64,000 bases of DNA from JAPSGM01 sp963777045 (GCA_963777045.1 CAVZPD010000026.1:62001-126000), one strand, 5' to 3'; counted from the first letter of the stretch, positions 1 through 9,900 are shown. The notes: generated by a model not told the origin, from the sequence alone. A program made the numbers and translations.

Positions 1-684
1 CAGCTGCTCCCCGGCGAGCAGCAGGCGGATGGGAGCGAACGTGCGTCGGTGCCACTCGCACGGTCCTTCGCTCACGAGAGCGTCGAGGTGCCGCCGGGTA
101 CCGTAGCCCTTGTTGCGCGCGAAGCCGTACGCCGGGAATCGGCGGTCGAGCTCCATGCAGATCCGGTCGCGGGTCACCTTGGCGACGATGCTGGCGGCCG
201 CGATGGAGGCACTGATCGCGTCGCCGTCGATGATCGGGCGCTGCGGTACATCCACGTCGCGCAGGGAGAGGGCGTCGATGACCAGGTGGTCCGGCTTCTG
301 GGTCAGCCGCCGCAGCGCCTGCGTCATGGCCAGTTTCGTCGCCTGCAGGATGTTGATGCGGTCGATCACCTCCACCTCCACACACCCCACGCCAACGGCC
401 ACGGCGCGATCGAGGATGCGCTCGTAGAGCGCTTCGCGTCGCAGGCGGCTCAGGACCTTGCTGTCGCGCAGCCCGGTGATCCGGTGGTGTTCGGGCAGGA
501 TGACCGCCGCAGCCACCACCGGGCCGGCCAGCGAACCTCGTCCCACCTCATCGAGGCCGGCGATGTGCCGGAAACCCGCGGCGCGCAGCTCGCGCTCGTG
601 GCGCATGCCCGCGGAGCGTGGGCCACGCGACGTGCGGCGCCGGGGACGCCGCGGTTCGACCGATCCCGAGAGGAGACCGGCCAC
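1..684 (-). CDS. rnhB: Ribonuclease HII, 3' end cut by window edge
   Basis: Cleaves the RNA strand of RNA-DNA hybrids and removes misincorporated ribonucleotides. The family signature is clear: IAGLDEVGRGSLAGPVVAA holds the first catalytic Asp-Glu pair (about residues 45-46 from this start), VIDAL holds the next acidic residue, and DGDAISASIAAASIVAKV is the typical block before the last active-site Asp. I chose GTG at 684, four bases after the rplS stop, because genes here are tightly packed. It adds an Arg/Pro-rich extension of 26 residues. The conserved core starts at ATG 606, which is an equally possible start; neither has a strong ribosome binding site. The protein runs off the left edge after the motif HRRTFAPIRLLL, close to its expected C-terminus. 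Confidence 0.93.
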   Translation of the reverse strand, partial: MAGLLSGSVEPRRPRRRTSRGPRSAGMRHERELRAAGFRHIAGLDEVGRGSLAGPVVAAAVILPEHHRITGLRDSKVLSRLRREALYERILDRAVAVGVGCVEVEVIDRINILQATKLAMTQALRRLTQKPDHLVIDALSLRDVDVPQRPIIDGDAISASIAAASIVAKVTRDRICMELDRRFPAYGFARNKGYGTRRHLDALVSEGPCEWHRRTFAPIRLLLAGEQL

Positions 685-688
685 CGTG

Positions 689-1030
689 TCAGCGGCGCTC
701 GCGCAGGGTGGCTGACTTGCCGACCCGGTCGCGGAGGAAGTAGAGCTGTGCGCGACGAGTGACGCCGTGGCGGACCACCTCGATCTTCTCGACGCGCGGG
801 GCGTGGACCATGAAGGTCCGCTCGACGCCGACGCCACTGGCGATCCGCCGCACGGTGATCTGCCTGTTCAGGCCACCGCCGCGCATGCGCATGACCGCGC
901 CCTCGAAGACCTGGATCCGCTCGCGGGTGCCCTCGACGACCTTGACCGAGACGCGGACGGTATCGCCCGGGGCGATCTCCGGGATGTCGGTGCGGAGCTG
1001 CTCGCGCTCGAGCTCCTTGATGGCGTCCAT
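689..1030 (-). CDS. rplS: 50S ribosomal protein L19
   Basis: Ribosomal protein L19, 113 residues, at the interface of the 30S and 50S subunits. The family is recognised from PEIAPGDTVRVSVKV, the R.Q.FEG.V block and FMVHAPRVEKIEV. The length is normal. It is the first gene after its own promoter (TATACT at 1158-1163) and is separated from trmD by a leader of about 120 bases holding a perfect hairpin, so it can be transcribed apart from the rpsP-trmD genes. rnhB follows directly. Confidence 0.98.
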   Translation of the reverse strand: MDAIKELEREQLRTDIPEIAPGDTVRVSVKVVEGTRERIQVFEGAVMRMRGGGLNRQITVRRIASGVGVERTFMVHAPRVEKIEVVRHGVTRRAQLYFLRDRVGKSATLRERR

Positions 1031-1126
1031 GATGGGGCGACCTCGTTATCGCGGACTTAGCCGCGGCTTATCTCGTCCTGCGCGCTGCGGGCGATGTCGG
1101 ACTGCGAACCCGTCGGGCGTGAAGAA

Positions 1127-1149
1127 CGCGACCGATCGGGTCGGTCGCG
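1127..1149 (-). promoter_or_regulatory. Hairpin at the 5' end of the rplS leader
   Basis: Perfect 9-bp inverted repeat (CGCGACCGA / TCGGTCGCG) with a 5-base loop, starting within a few bases of the start site predicted from the TATACT box at 1158-1163. About 97 more untranslated bases separate it from the rplS start. It could be an L19-responsive leader like those known in other phyla, or simply a 5' mRNA stabiliser. The function is inferred. Confidence 0.5.
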
Positions 1150-1157
1150 ACCGGCGG

Positions 1158-1187
1158 AGTATAGCAGCGAGCCGCGAGGGCCGACAA
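1158..1187 (-). promoter_or_regulatory. Promoter of rplS-rnhB
   Basis: On the minus strand, TATACT (1158-1163) is preceded at 18 bases by TTGTCG (1182-1187), a partial match to TTGACA. It lies just after the trmD stop. The same TATACT box precedes several other operons in the window. Confidence 0.65.
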
Positions 1188-1196
1188 GCCGCCCCT

Positions 1197-1928
1197 CTAG
1201 GCCCCTCCGCCGGCTTCGCGTCGCAGCTCGTCGAGGATGCGGAGGTCGTCCTCCGACAGCGGCACGCCGGCGAGGAGGTCCGGGCGGCGTTCGAGCGTGC
1301 GCCGTAGCGACTCGCGCCGCCGCCAGCGCTCGACCTCGCCGTGGTGCCCGGACAGCAGCACCGCCGGCACATCCTGACCGCGGAACGACTCCGGGCGCGT
1401 GTAGTGTGGGTGCTCCAAGAGCCCGGCGGCGAACGAGTCCGAGGCCGATGACGCCTCGTCGATCACGCCGGGCACCAGGCGGGCGACGGCATCGATCAGC
1501 ACCAGGGCCGGCAGCTCGCCGCCGGTGAGCACGTAGTCGCCGATGCTCACCTCCCGGTCTGCCAGGCTGCGTGACCGCTCGTCGACGCCCTCGTAGCGAC
1601 CGCAGACGAACGCCAGGTGCGGCTGCGCGGCGAGCTCCCGTGCCAGCTGGTCGGTGAGTGGCTCGCCGGCCGGGTCGAGCAGGATGATCTGCGCACCGCG
1701 CTCGCGGAGGGGCTCGATGGCGGCGTGGAGTGGCTCCGGGCGGATGACCATCCCCGCTCCCCCACCGTACGGGTAGTCGTCGACGCTGCGATGCCGCCCC
1801 AGGCCGTGTTCGCGAAGGTCATGGACCTGCACCTCGACCAGCCCTCGTTCCAGCGCGCGGCCCATGATCGACGTGCGCAGGGGGACGTCGAAGAGTTCCG
1901 GGAAGAGGGTGACGACGTCGATCCGCAC
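1197..1928 (-). CDS. trmD: tRNA (guanine37-N1)-methyltransferase
   Basis: Methylates G37 of tRNAs from S-adenosylmethionine, which prevents +1 frameshifting. 243 residues, the usual family length. Knotted SPOUT-fold motifs are present: RIDVVTLFPELF at the N-terminus, DDYPYGGGAGMV, CGRYEGVDER and SIGDYVLTGGELPALVLID. GTG at 1928 is chosen because it puts RIDVVTLFPE at the N-terminus as in homologs; it follows the rimM stop by four bases. It sits in the classic order rpsP-khpA-rimM-trmD, with rplS next. Confidence 0.97.
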   Translation of the reverse strand: MRIDVVTLFPELFDVPLRTSIMGRALERGLVEVQVHDLREHGLGRHRSVDDYPYGGGAGMVIRPEPLHAAIEPLRERGAQIILLDPAGEPLTDQLARELAAQPHLAFVCGRYEGVDERSRSLADREVSIGDYVLTGGELPALVLIDAVARLVPGVIDEASSASDSFAAGLLEHPHYTRPESFRGQDVPAVLLSGHHGEVERWRRRESLRRTLERRPDLLAGVPLSEDDLRILDELRREAGGGA

Positions 1929-1932
1929 GGCT

Positions 1933-2412
1933 TCAGCGGACCTCCTCTTCCTCGTAGCGCACGACCATGCTGCCGGCCGCGATGTCGATGGAGCGCACGA
2001 CCTGGCGGAGCGCCGGCAGCAGCAGCTCGCCGTTGGGGCCTTCGACCCTGTACACCTCGTTCTCGCCGGCGCGGAAGACCTCGACCACCTCGCCCAGCTG
2101 CGTGCCGGCTTCATCGGTCACCCGCAGACCCACCAGTTGATGCCAGTAGTACACGCCCTCCGGCAGCGGCTGGGTCTCGACCTCGAGGTAGCGGCCCTGC
2201 AGGGCCGCGGCCGCGGCTTGGTCCTCGATCCCCTCGAGGTAGATCACCGGCCTTCGGCCGCGCGGCTCGCTGGCCGTCACCCTGCGGCTCGCGACCTCTC
2301 CCTCCAGGTAGAGCTCCTGCCCAGGCGAGAGCCGTTCGAGGACGTCCGTCAACGGCTCCACCCGGAACGCGCCGGCGAGCCCCTTGGCTCCCAGCACGCG
2401 GGCAACCGCCAC
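1933..2412 (-). CDS. rimM: 16S rRNA processing protein RimM
   Basis: Ribosome maturation factor that binds S19 and assists assembly of the 30S head. 159 residues. The N-terminal RimM barrel is shown by VLGAKGLAGAFRVEPLTD, and the PRC-barrel half by YYWHQLVGLRV, GEVVEVFRAGENEVYRV and the LLPAL block. It follows khpA closely and precedes trmD by four bases, as expected for one transcript. Confidence 0.96.
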   Translation of the reverse strand: MAVARVLGAKGLAGAFRVEPLTDVLERLSPGQELYLEGEVASRRVTASEPRGRRPVIYLEGIEDQAAAAALQGRYLEVETQPLPEGVYYWHQLVGLRVTDEAGTQLGEVVEVFRAGENEVYRVEGPNGELLLPALRQVVRSIDIAAGSMVVRYEEEEVR

Positions 2413-2416
2413 GCGT

Positions 2417-2653
2417 TCAGTCGTTGCTCTCGATCTCCAACTCTACGTGGCGGCCGTCGCGCGACGCCATCACCCGCAGGAGGCTGCGAATGGCGTTCGC
2501 GATGCGGCCGTCGCGGCCGATGACCCGACCCATGTCGGCCTCGTCGACGGTGAGGAGCAGCGAGACCTCGTCGTCGTCCTCCTCCACGTCCACGTTGACC
2601 GCATCCGGCTTGTCGACGAGCGATCGCGCCAGGTACTCGAGCAGCTCCTTCAC
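2417..2653 (-). CDS. khpA: KH-domain RNA-binding protein KhpA
   Basis: Small single-KH RNA-binding protein (78 residues), usually paired with KhpB and linked to translation or cell-elongation control in Gram-positive bacteria. The nucleic-acid-binding GxxG loop is GRDG in MGRVIGRDGRIANAIRSLL. GTG at 2653 overlaps the rpsP stop (GTGA), implying coupled translation. The position between rpsP and rimM is conserved in many phyla. Confidence 0.93.
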   Translation of the reverse strand: MKELLEYLARSLVDKPDAVNVDVEEDDDEVSLLLTVDEADMGRVIGRDGRIANAIRSLLRVMASRDGRHVELEIESND

Positions 2654-3015
2654 TCTTCGGCCGCTGCGGCCGCTGGAGCGGCTGCCTTCCTGCTGCGCGG
2701 CTTCGCGGAGCTCTTCGCAGCGCCCTTGGCGGGACTCTTGGGGGCAGCCTTTTCCTTGCTCTCCTCGGCCTCGGCGCTGGCATCGGCCTGGCGCATCAGC
2801 TTGACCACGGTCTCGGACGGCTTTGCGCCCTTGCCGATCCACGCCTGGACGCGCGCCATGTCAAGCCGCACGGTGGCCGGGTCGGTCAGCGGGTCGTAGA
2901 AGCCAAGGATCTCCAGGGCGCGACCATCGCGTGGCCGGCGGCTGTCGATGGCCACCACGCGATAGCTGGGGCGCTTGGTCGCTCCCACACGGGTGAGCCT
3001 GATTCTCACTGCCAA
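2650..3015 (-). CDS. rpsP: 30S ribosomal protein S16 with basic C-terminal tail
   Basis: Ribosomal protein S16, needed for 30S assembly. MAVRIRLTRVGATKRPSYRVV and the IGKGAKPSETV block are diagnostic. The start is TTG at 3015, which gives the family N-terminus MAVRIRL and sits after an AGAGAGGAAG ribosome binding site. The first 75 or so residues are normal; about 45 more form a Lys/Ala/Pro/Ser-rich low-complexity tail (repeated KSPAK/KSSAK-like units), probably disordered and RNA-contacting. Confidence 0.97.
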   Translation of the reverse strand: MAVRIRLTRVGATKRPSYRVVAIDSRRPRDGRALEILGFYDPLTDPATVRLDMARVQAWIGKGAKPSETVVKLMRQADASAEAEESKEKAAPKSPAKGAAKSSAKPRSRKAAAPAAAAAEE

Positions 3016-3085
3016 ATCGGTTCTTCCTCTCTGTCTCGCGGCACCACGTCCGATGGGGGCCGCCTGATCTTTGCACGCGGAGCCG

Positions 3086-4645
3086 TCAACGGACGGTCAC
3101 CACGAAGTGGAATTCGCTGTGATCCTCGTCGGATGGCGCCGTCATGGCCACCGCGTCGACCTGGAGCAGGATATCGCGCAGGTCACCCGTCACGCCCAGC
3201 TGGTCGCCGGCCGCGTCGAGCATGGCGCCGGCGTCGACCCAGATCTCGTTGCCGCCCCTGGTCCCGGATAGGTCCCAGGCGCCGCGGTAGCCCTGGTCCT
3301 CGGCCAGCGAGCTGCCGTCGAGCTCGGCCGCCAGGGCGGCGGCGACGTCATCGGTGCTCATCCCGGCGACGATCACGCCATCGCGGGTAGCGTAGGCCAG
3401 CGTGCCGAGGTCAGGCAGCTCGACGCTGATGATGGATCGCCCGTCCACCTGCTGCTCGTCGAACGCGATCCCGCGCTCCTCCAGCGCCGCACGCATCCGC
3501 TCCAGGGCGGCCGCCGCGGCGTCGGGATCCGAGGGGCGCAGCAGCAGCTGACCGCTCGGCGCACCGCTCTCCAGCCCCCCGACCGCCACGGCGGTCTCGC
3601 GGTCAAAGAGGGGGAGCAGGTCCTCGTCAAGATTGATCCCCAGCCCGAAGAGGGCGATCGCGCGCAGCTGGTCAATGGCGCCGAGGACCTCCCCTCCAGG
3701 ATCCTGCTGCCCGAGCTGCACCTCCGCGGCACGGAGGGTCTGGCTGAGGCCGAAGACGACCGCCTCGAGCTGCGTATCGGCAGGCATCCACTCCGAGAGG
3801 CTGGAGGGCTCGCTCGACAGTGCGAACGCCTCGCGCGCAGGCGACGGGGCGGCTTCGGCGCTGAATGGGGCGCTACCCGCCAGCTGCAGTCCCTCCGGTT
3901 GCACCACCAGCGCCAGGCTGACGGTGCTGTAGCCTCCCAGTTGGTCGCCAAGGTCGGCGGCACCCGCCAGGCCGGCCATGTCGACGTAGATGGATGCGAG
4001 GTGGTCGACCGGCACCCTCTCCATCGCGCGGGCAAAGCGCTCCGACCCGCCCAGGGACTCCACCCGGCCGGCGTCAGCGTCGAGCGCAGCCTTCACCACC
4101 GTGTCGCTGGAGCCGACCAGCAGCACGTCCTCGAGAAGGGACCAGCTGGTTCCGTCGGCAACGAAGAGGTCGTTGCCCTGGTACGCCTCGCTCCGTGCCG
4201 ATACGCCTCCGTCGGCAGCGATGCGCTCCAGCGCCGCATCGGCGGCGGCGCGATCCTTGACGCCGACCAGGACAAGGAGCTCGGCCGCCTGCGGGTCGAC
4301 CCCGTCCGGCTCCACCGCGATCGCGACCTGGTCACCGAGCCATGGCCGGAGATCACCTTCGTAGTCGAGTCCGGCCTCTCCCAGCAGGCGCGCCGAGATC
4401 TCGTGGATCTTCTGGTCGAGCGATGAGGCGTCCGCGAAGCCGGGAACGCGACCGAGCAGCGCAGCGATGTTCAGCTTCTGTCCAGCGGACGGCTGGAGGT
4501 ATGCGGTGGCGTAGACGGAGGCACCGGACGGGACGGCGCTCGCCATGCGATCCGCCTGCGCCGCAAAAACGAAGAGGTAGCCGGCCACGACGACCGCGCC
4601 GACCAGGGTCAGGAGCGTCGTCGCGGCGACGACCAGCCGATGCAC
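3086..4645 (-). CDS. DUF3352 family membrane-anchored protein
   Basis: 519 residues with one N-terminal membrane segment (about residues 5-29: LVVAATTLLTLVGAVVVAGY) and a large outer domain. The organisation (VPSGASVYATAYLQPS, GDQVAIAVEP, repeated paired beta-alpha modules with LLLVGSSDTVVKAALD) matches DUF3352, a family of unknown function common in Chloroflexota and Actinobacteria. GTG start at 4645, three bases after the ffh stop, so it is cotranscribed with ffh. The family has no known activity. A role outside the membrane is inferred only from topology. Confidence 0.82.
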   Translation of the reverse strand: MHRLVVAATTLLTLVGAVVVAGYLFVFAAQADRMASAVPSGASVYATAYLQPSAGQKLNIAALLGRVPGFADASSLDQKIHEISARLLGEAGLDYEGDLRPWLGDQVAIAVEPDGVDPQAAELLVLVGVKDRAAADAALERIAADGGVSARSEAYQGNDLFVADGTSWSLLEDVLLVGSSDTVVKAALDADAGRVESLGGSERFARAMERVPVDHLASIYVDMAGLAGAADLGDQLGGYSTVSLALVVQPEGLQLAGSAPFSAEAAPSPAREAFALSSEPSSLSEWMPADTQLEAVVFGLSQTLRAAEVQLGQQDPGGEVLGAIDQLRAIALFGLGINLDEDLLPLFDRETAVAVGGLESGAPSGQLLLRPSDPDAAAAALERMRAALEERGIAFDEQQVDGRSIISVELPDLGTLAYATRDGVIVAGMSTDDVAAALAAELDGSSLAEDQGYRGAWDLSGTRGGNEIWVDAGAMLDAAGDQLGVTGDLRDILLQVDAVAMTAPSDEDHSEFHFVVTVR

Positions 4646-4648
4646 GCG

Positions 4649-5995
4649 CTATCGGTCCAGCATGCCGCGGAAGCCGTCGCCCAGGCCACCGAGCTTCGGC
4701 ATCCGGCCGTTGCCGAGCTGCCGCATCAGCTTCTGCATCTCGCCGAACTGCTTCAGGAGGCGGTTCACCTCTGCCGTCGAGGTACCGCTGCCGATCGCGA
4801 TGCGACGACGGCGGCTGGCCTTGATCACCTCCGGGTGGCGACGTTCGTGGGGCGTCATCGAGTCGATGATCGCCTCCACCCGAGTCAGTTGACCCTCGTC
4901 GACGGCCTGCTGCGCGGCCCCGGCCATCTGCCCGGCACCGGGGATCATCTGCAGGACCTGCCCGATGGGACCCATCTTCTTCACCTGGCCGAGCTGGCTC
5001 TTGAAGTCATCCAGCGTGAAGCGGGACTCCATCATGCGCTGCGCGACGCGTTCCGCCTCGTCGCGGTCGACCGTCTCCTGGACGCGCTCGACCAGCGACA
5101 GGATGTCGCCCATGCCGAGGATGCGCTGTGCGAGGCGGTCGGGATGGAATGGCTCGAGCCCGTCGGTGCGCTCGCCGGTACCGATGAAGGTGATCGGCAG
5201 CCCGGTGACGCTGCGGATGGAGAGCGCGGCTCCACCTCGCGCGTCGCCGTCCATCTTGGTCAGCACCAGGCCGGTCACCGGCAGGCGCTGGTGGAACGCC
5301 TCGGCCACCTTGACCGACTCCTGGCCGGTCATGGCATCCACCACCAGCAGGGTCTCCGAAGGCGTGACGGTGCCCGCGACGCGTACCAGCTCGTCCATCA
5401 TCGGCTCGTCCACGTGCAGCCGGCCGGCTGTATCGATCAGGACCGTGTCGTGCCCCCGCTGCCGGGCGGCCTCGATCCCCGAACGGGCAACCTCCAGCGC
5501 GGGCGTTCCCACCGAGCGGGTGTGCACCTCGATGCCGATCTGGTCCCCGAGCTGCACCAGCTGGTCCACGGCCGCCGGACGGTAGACGTCGGCTGCCACC
5601 AGGAGCGGGCGACGGCCGTCCTTTCGCAGCCGCACGGCGAGCTTGGCTGCCGTCGTCGTCTTGCCGGAACCCTGCAGCCCCACCAGCATCAGGACCGATG
5701 GCTGCCCGTCCAGCGCCAGCTCATGGCGTTCGCCGCCCAGGACGGCCACGAGCTCGTCGTGCACGACCTTGACGACCTGCTGACCGGCATTCAGCCCGCT
5801 GAGCACCTCGCCGCCCAGGGCACGCTCACGGACGTGGGCCACGAACTCCTTGACCACGCGGAAGTTGACATCGGCCTCCAGGAGGGCGAGACGGATCTCG
5901 CGGAGCGCGACGTCGAGGTCGGCCTCGGTGATCTTCGCCTTGCCACGGAGGCGCTCGGTGATCGCCTGGAGGCGTGCGGACAGGGATTCGAACAT
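4649..5995 (-). CDS. ffh: Signal recognition particle protein Ffh (SRP54)
   Basis: GTPase of the signal recognition particle; binds 4.5S RNA and signal peptides of nascent membrane proteins. N domain MFESLSARLQ at the start, then the G domain with P-loop GLQGSGKTTTAAKLA, DTAGRLHVDEPMMDEL and TKMDGDARGGAA, then a Met-rich M domain (MMESRFTLDDFKSQL, MGPIGQVLQMIPG). ATG at 5995 is chosen over an upstream in-frame ATG because homologs begin MFESL. 448 residues, normal length. It lies next to its receptor gene ftsY. Confidence 0.98.
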   Translation of the reverse strand: MFESLSARLQAITERLRGKAKITEADLDVALREIRLALLEADVNFRVVKEFVAHVRERALGGEVLSGLNAGQQVVKVVHDELVAVLGGERHELALDGQPSVLMLVGLQGSGKTTTAAKLAVRLRKDGRRPLLVAADVYRPAAVDQLVQLGDQIGIEVHTRSVGTPALEVARSGIEAARQRGHDTVLIDTAGRLHVDEPMMDELVRVAGTVTPSETLLVVDAMTGQESVKVAEAFHQRLPVTGLVLTKMDGDARGGAALSIRSVTGLPITFIGTGERTDGLEPFHPDRLAQRILGMGDILSLVERVQETVDRDEAERVAQRMMESRFTLDDFKSQLGQVKKMGPIGQVLQMIPGAGQMAGAAQQAVDEGQLTRVEAIIDSMTPHERRHPEVIKASRRRRIAIGSGTSTAEVNRLLKQFGEMQKLMRQLGNGRMPKLGGLGDGFRGMLDR

Positions 5996-6070
5996 CAATG
6001 ACCAGCTGCGGGGAGTGGGTTCGCCGCGAAGGCGGCTGCCAATTCTAGGCTCCGCGGCCGTTCGCGGCAA

Positions 6071-6973
6071 TCAGGCGAAGAGCCACTCCACGTAGGCGGC
6101 CGGGTCGAACGGCGCCAGGCCGTCGACCTCCTCGCCGATCCCCGCGAACTGGATCGGCACGCCCAGGCGGTCGGCGGCGGCGACCGCCACGCCACCCTTG
6201 GCCGTGCCATCGAGCTTGGTCAGCACGATGCCCGTTACCCCGACGTCACGGCTGAAGGCCTCCGCCTGGGCCAGGCCGTTCTGCCCGGTCGTCGCGTCGA
6301 GCACCAGCAGGACGTGGCGTGGCTGCTCCGGGATGCGCCGCCGGATGACGTCACGGATCTTGATCAGCTCCGCCATGAGCTGGGTCTTGTTCTGCAGCCG
6401 GCCGGCCGTGTCGATGATGACCGCATCTGCCCCACGAGACTCCGCCGCCGCCACGGCATCGAACGCGACCGCCCCCGGATCGGCGCCGGCGCGCTGGGCC
6501 ACCACCGGCAGGCCGAGCTGATCGCCCCAGATGCGCAGCTGCTCGATGGCCGCAGCGCGAAACGTGTCCCCCGCCGCCAGCACGACGCTCCGGCCCTGCT
6601 CGCGGAGCCGATACGCGAGCTTGGCGATGGTGGTCGTCTTGCCCGTCCCGTTGACGCCGACGACCAGGATCACGGACGGGGCCGCGCCGAGTTCGAAGCT
6701 TCCCGACCTCGCCCGCTCGAGCCGCTCCCGGACTTCGTCCGCCAGTGCCGCCCGGGGATCTCCCCCACGGCTCGTCCGCACGCGGGCAGCGTCCACCATC
6801 TCGAGCGTCGCTTCGGGACCGATATCGGCCGCGATGAGCGCCTCCTCGACCTCCTCCCAGGTGGCGTCGCTGGCCGGCCCGGCGAAGAGGCTGCGCAGTC
6901 GCGCACCGAGTCCCCCCTGTCGCGGCCGCAATCCCATCCCGGAAGGTTGCCGCGAGGGACGCGGCATCGTCAT
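6071..6973 (-). CDS. ftsY: SRP receptor GTPase FtsY
   Basis: Membrane-associated receptor GTPase that docks Ffh-ribosome complexes at SecYEG. 300 residues: a short NG-type protein without the long acidic A domain seen in E. coli. P-loop GVNGTGKTTTIAKLA, DTFRAAAIEQLRIW, DTAGRLQNKTQLMAEL and TKLDGTAKGGV are all present. The start ATG overlaps the smc stop (ATGA). The order rnc-smc-ftsY-ffh is a well-known conserved neighbourhood. Confidence 0.98.
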   Translation of the reverse strand: MTMPRPSRQPSGMGLRPRQGGLGARLRSLFAGPASDATWEEVEEALIAADIGPEATLEMVDAARVRTSRGGDPRAALADEVRERLERARSGSFELGAAPSVILVVGVNGTGKTTTIAKLAYRLREQGRSVVLAAGDTFRAAAIEQLRIWGDQLGLPVVAQRAGADPGAVAFDAVAAAESRGADAVIIDTAGRLQNKTQLMAELIKIRDVIRRRIPEQPRHVLLVLDATTGQNGLAQAEAFSRDVGVTGIVLTKLDGTAKGGVAVAAADRLGVPIQFAGIGEEVDGLAPFDPAAYVEWLFA

Positions 6974-9900
6974 ACGATCGCCTCCGCCGGGAGGTCGGCG
7001 AGGCGGAGCGAGACGATCTTCGAGACGGCGGCATCGGTCATTGTCACGCCGTAGATGGTATCGGCCACCTCGATCGTGGCCCGGTTGTGGGTGATGACCA
7101 CGAAGTCGATCCGCTCCGCCAGCTTGCGCAGCGCATCGGCGAACCGGCCGATGTTCGCCTCGTCGAGGGCGGCATCCACCTCGTCGAGGATGCAGAACGG
7201 GACGGGGTTGACGCTCAGCATGGCGAAGAGCAGCGCCACGCCGGTCAGCGCCCGCTCGCCGCCGGAGAGCATCGCCAGGCGCTGGAGCCGCTTGCCCGGC
7301 GGGCGCACCACGATCTCGATCCCACCGGCTGCCTCGCCGTCGCTGCCGTCGCCCAGCGTCAGGGACGCGGAGCCGCCGGCGAAGAGCAGCCGGCAGAACT
7401 CGTCGAAGCGTTCGCCGATGGCGGCGAAGGCCGCGTTGAACTGCTCCGCGATCTGCCCGTCGAGGTGCGCGATCAACTCCTCGGTGGAGCCGATGGCGCC
7501 CGTCAGGTCGCCCTCCTGCCCGGACAGCTCCTCGAGGCGGGTCGAGAGCTCTCGATGCTCTTCGACGGCGAATGGGTTGACGGAGCCGATCTGGGCCAGG
7601 GTACGGCGTACCCGGCGGAGCTCGGTTTCCAGTGACGCGTCGTCCAGTGCCGTGATGTCGTCCATGGCAGGTGGCTCCGAGGCGCCGTCGCCCTGGTCAA
7701 GCTCCGGAAGCGAGTCGAGGGCGAGCTCCCGCTCGCGGGCGAGCGAGGCGAGCGCCTCGTCCTGGCGGGACGCCTCGACGGCGGCGACCTGTGCCGCGCG
7801 CTCGAGCTCCGAGAGTCGGGCGATGCTGCTGCTCGAGCCTCGTTCCAGCTCCAGCAGCTGCCCGCGCGCCTCCTGGCGCGCGCGCTCGGCTTCGCTCCTG
7901 GCCTTCGCCGCCTCGTCGTCCGCCGCTCGCGCGTCCGCGGCCAGCCGTTCAGCCTCCTGCAGCTCGGCGCCGACCGTCTCCCGGCCCGATGCGTGTCGTG
8001 GCACGTCCGCCTGCAGCTGGCTCCTGCGTGCTTCGAGCATGGCCCGCTCGCGCTGCTTGCCGACCTGTCGCTCCTCGCGGCTCCGCGCGTCGCGCTCCGC
8101 CTCCTGCCAAGCCGCCCGGGCAACGTCCCGCGCCTCGGCCGCCTGCTTCCGCTCCGCCCGCGCCCGCTCCGCCGCTGCCTGCAGCTCGTCGAAGCGCCGG
8201 GTGCTGGCCGGCGACTCCGGTGCCGGCTCCGGGCTCGGCTCGAGGTCAACCGTCTGGAGCTCTGCCGTCAGCCGATCAAGGCTGGCCGAGGCTCGGCTTC
8301 GACGTTCCTCCACCTCTGCCGCCGCGGCGATCGCGCTGCGTTCCTCGGCCTCCGCGCGATCCGCGTTGCCCTGCGCCTCCTCCAGCTGGCGGGCGGCCTC
8401 CCCGACCGCGGCCATGCGGCTGGCGGCGTCGGCGGTGGCCGCCTCCTGCTCCGCCTCCAGGCGGTCGACTGCCTCGCCCAGCTCGCGGCGCCGGGCGTGA
8501 CGCCTCGCCGCTTCGCTCTCGCCAGGGTCCGCACGACCGCGGACCGAGACGATGCCTCGTCCGTCTGCCACGTCGCCGCCCGGCGTAACCGCCAGCCAGC
8601 CGGAGGGCAGGGAACGCCATCCGTCGAGCAGCGATGGCAGATCGGGCGCAACCACCGTCCTGCGAAAGAGCCGGAGGCCGTTTGACGGTGCGCGGATCCA
8701 CTCGGCAAGCGTCTGCGAGCCGCCCACGGCCGAGAGCGCCGCCTCGCGCTCCTTCCCGTCGTCCGGAGCGTCGTCGAAGGCGACCAGCAACCTCGCGGCG
8801 CCGTGGGCGTCGGTCAGTCGGTCGAGGAGGTCGGCGTCGCGCCATACGAGCGCCAGCTCCAGTTCGCCGCCGACCACCGCCTCGATCGCCGGCCAGGCTT
8901 CCTGTGGCGCCTGGAGGGTGTCGAGCAGCATGGTCCAGCCGGCGGCCGAGAGGAGAGAACCGAGCCGTCCGCCACGTTCCGCGCGCTCGTGCAGTGCATC
9001 AAGCTCCCCGCGCATGGCGCCCACGCGTTCGGCAAGCTCGGACGAGCGGCGGCGCGCGGCGTCTGCCAGCGGCTGGGCGTCGGCGAAGTCGCGGCGCGCC
9101 CGCTCGCGGCGCGCCCGCGCGGATTCGGCCCGCTGGCGAGCCTCGTCGACGGTTCGGCCCGCGGGTCCCCGTGCAGCGTCGGCCCGGGCAAGCACCTCGC
9201 GTCCGGCGGCGGCCTCCCGCTGCAGGTCCTCTCGGCGTGCCTGCTGCCGCGCGATTCGTTCGCCTCGGCGGGCCTCGCTCGCGATGCGCTCGCCTTCACG
9301 GTGCCGCACCTCGGCCAGCGCCTCCTCCGCGGCCACCAGCCGGGCGTCCAGGTCGGCGAGCCGATCAGAGGCCGCCCGCCAGTCCGCCTCCGCCTGCGCC
9401 GCCCGCTGGCTGGCCGGCTCCACCTCTGCGTCGACGGTCCCGCTGGCGAGCTCCGCAAGCGCCGACGCCACCTCGTCCAGCTCCCGGCGCGCTGTCTCCT
9501 CCGCGCGCTCGAGGTCACTCGCACGCTGGCGCAGCGCTTCAAGCCTTCCCTCGGCGCGAATGAGCCCCTCACGCGTCGACTCGCGGCGCTCCACCACGCG
9601 GCGCGAGGACTCCTCTGCCTGCCAGTAGCGTTGTTCTGCATCCGCCACGGCGTCGCGTCCGGCAGACTGCTCCGCGCGAAGAGCCTCCAGCGCAGCCTCT
9701 GCCGCGGCGGCCTTGCGGCGTGCCTCGCCGAGGAGCGAACGCGCCGAAGCCTCCCGCCGACGGTGCGATTCGACGACGAGTGCCCGCGCGCGGTGTCCGA
9801 GCGCATCGTGCTCCTGCTGGTGCTTCGCCTGCTGCGCCAATCGCCTGACCTGCGGTCGCAGCTCGCCGACCAGATCGCTGATGCGGGTCAGGTTGTCACG

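Noticed and set aside
49..762. Long open frame on the plus strand across the start of the window.
   Set aside because: It is antisense to rnhB and rplS, with no recognisable content. GC-rich DNA produces many such mirror frames; the same applies to the other long plus-strand frames across 1-39,000.
4648..4660. CTATCGGTCCAG near the end of ffh as a third copy of the four-box element.
   Set aside because: It lacks the GTGCAG half and the other three boxes, and is explained by the coding sequence of the ffh C-terminus (LDR and stop).
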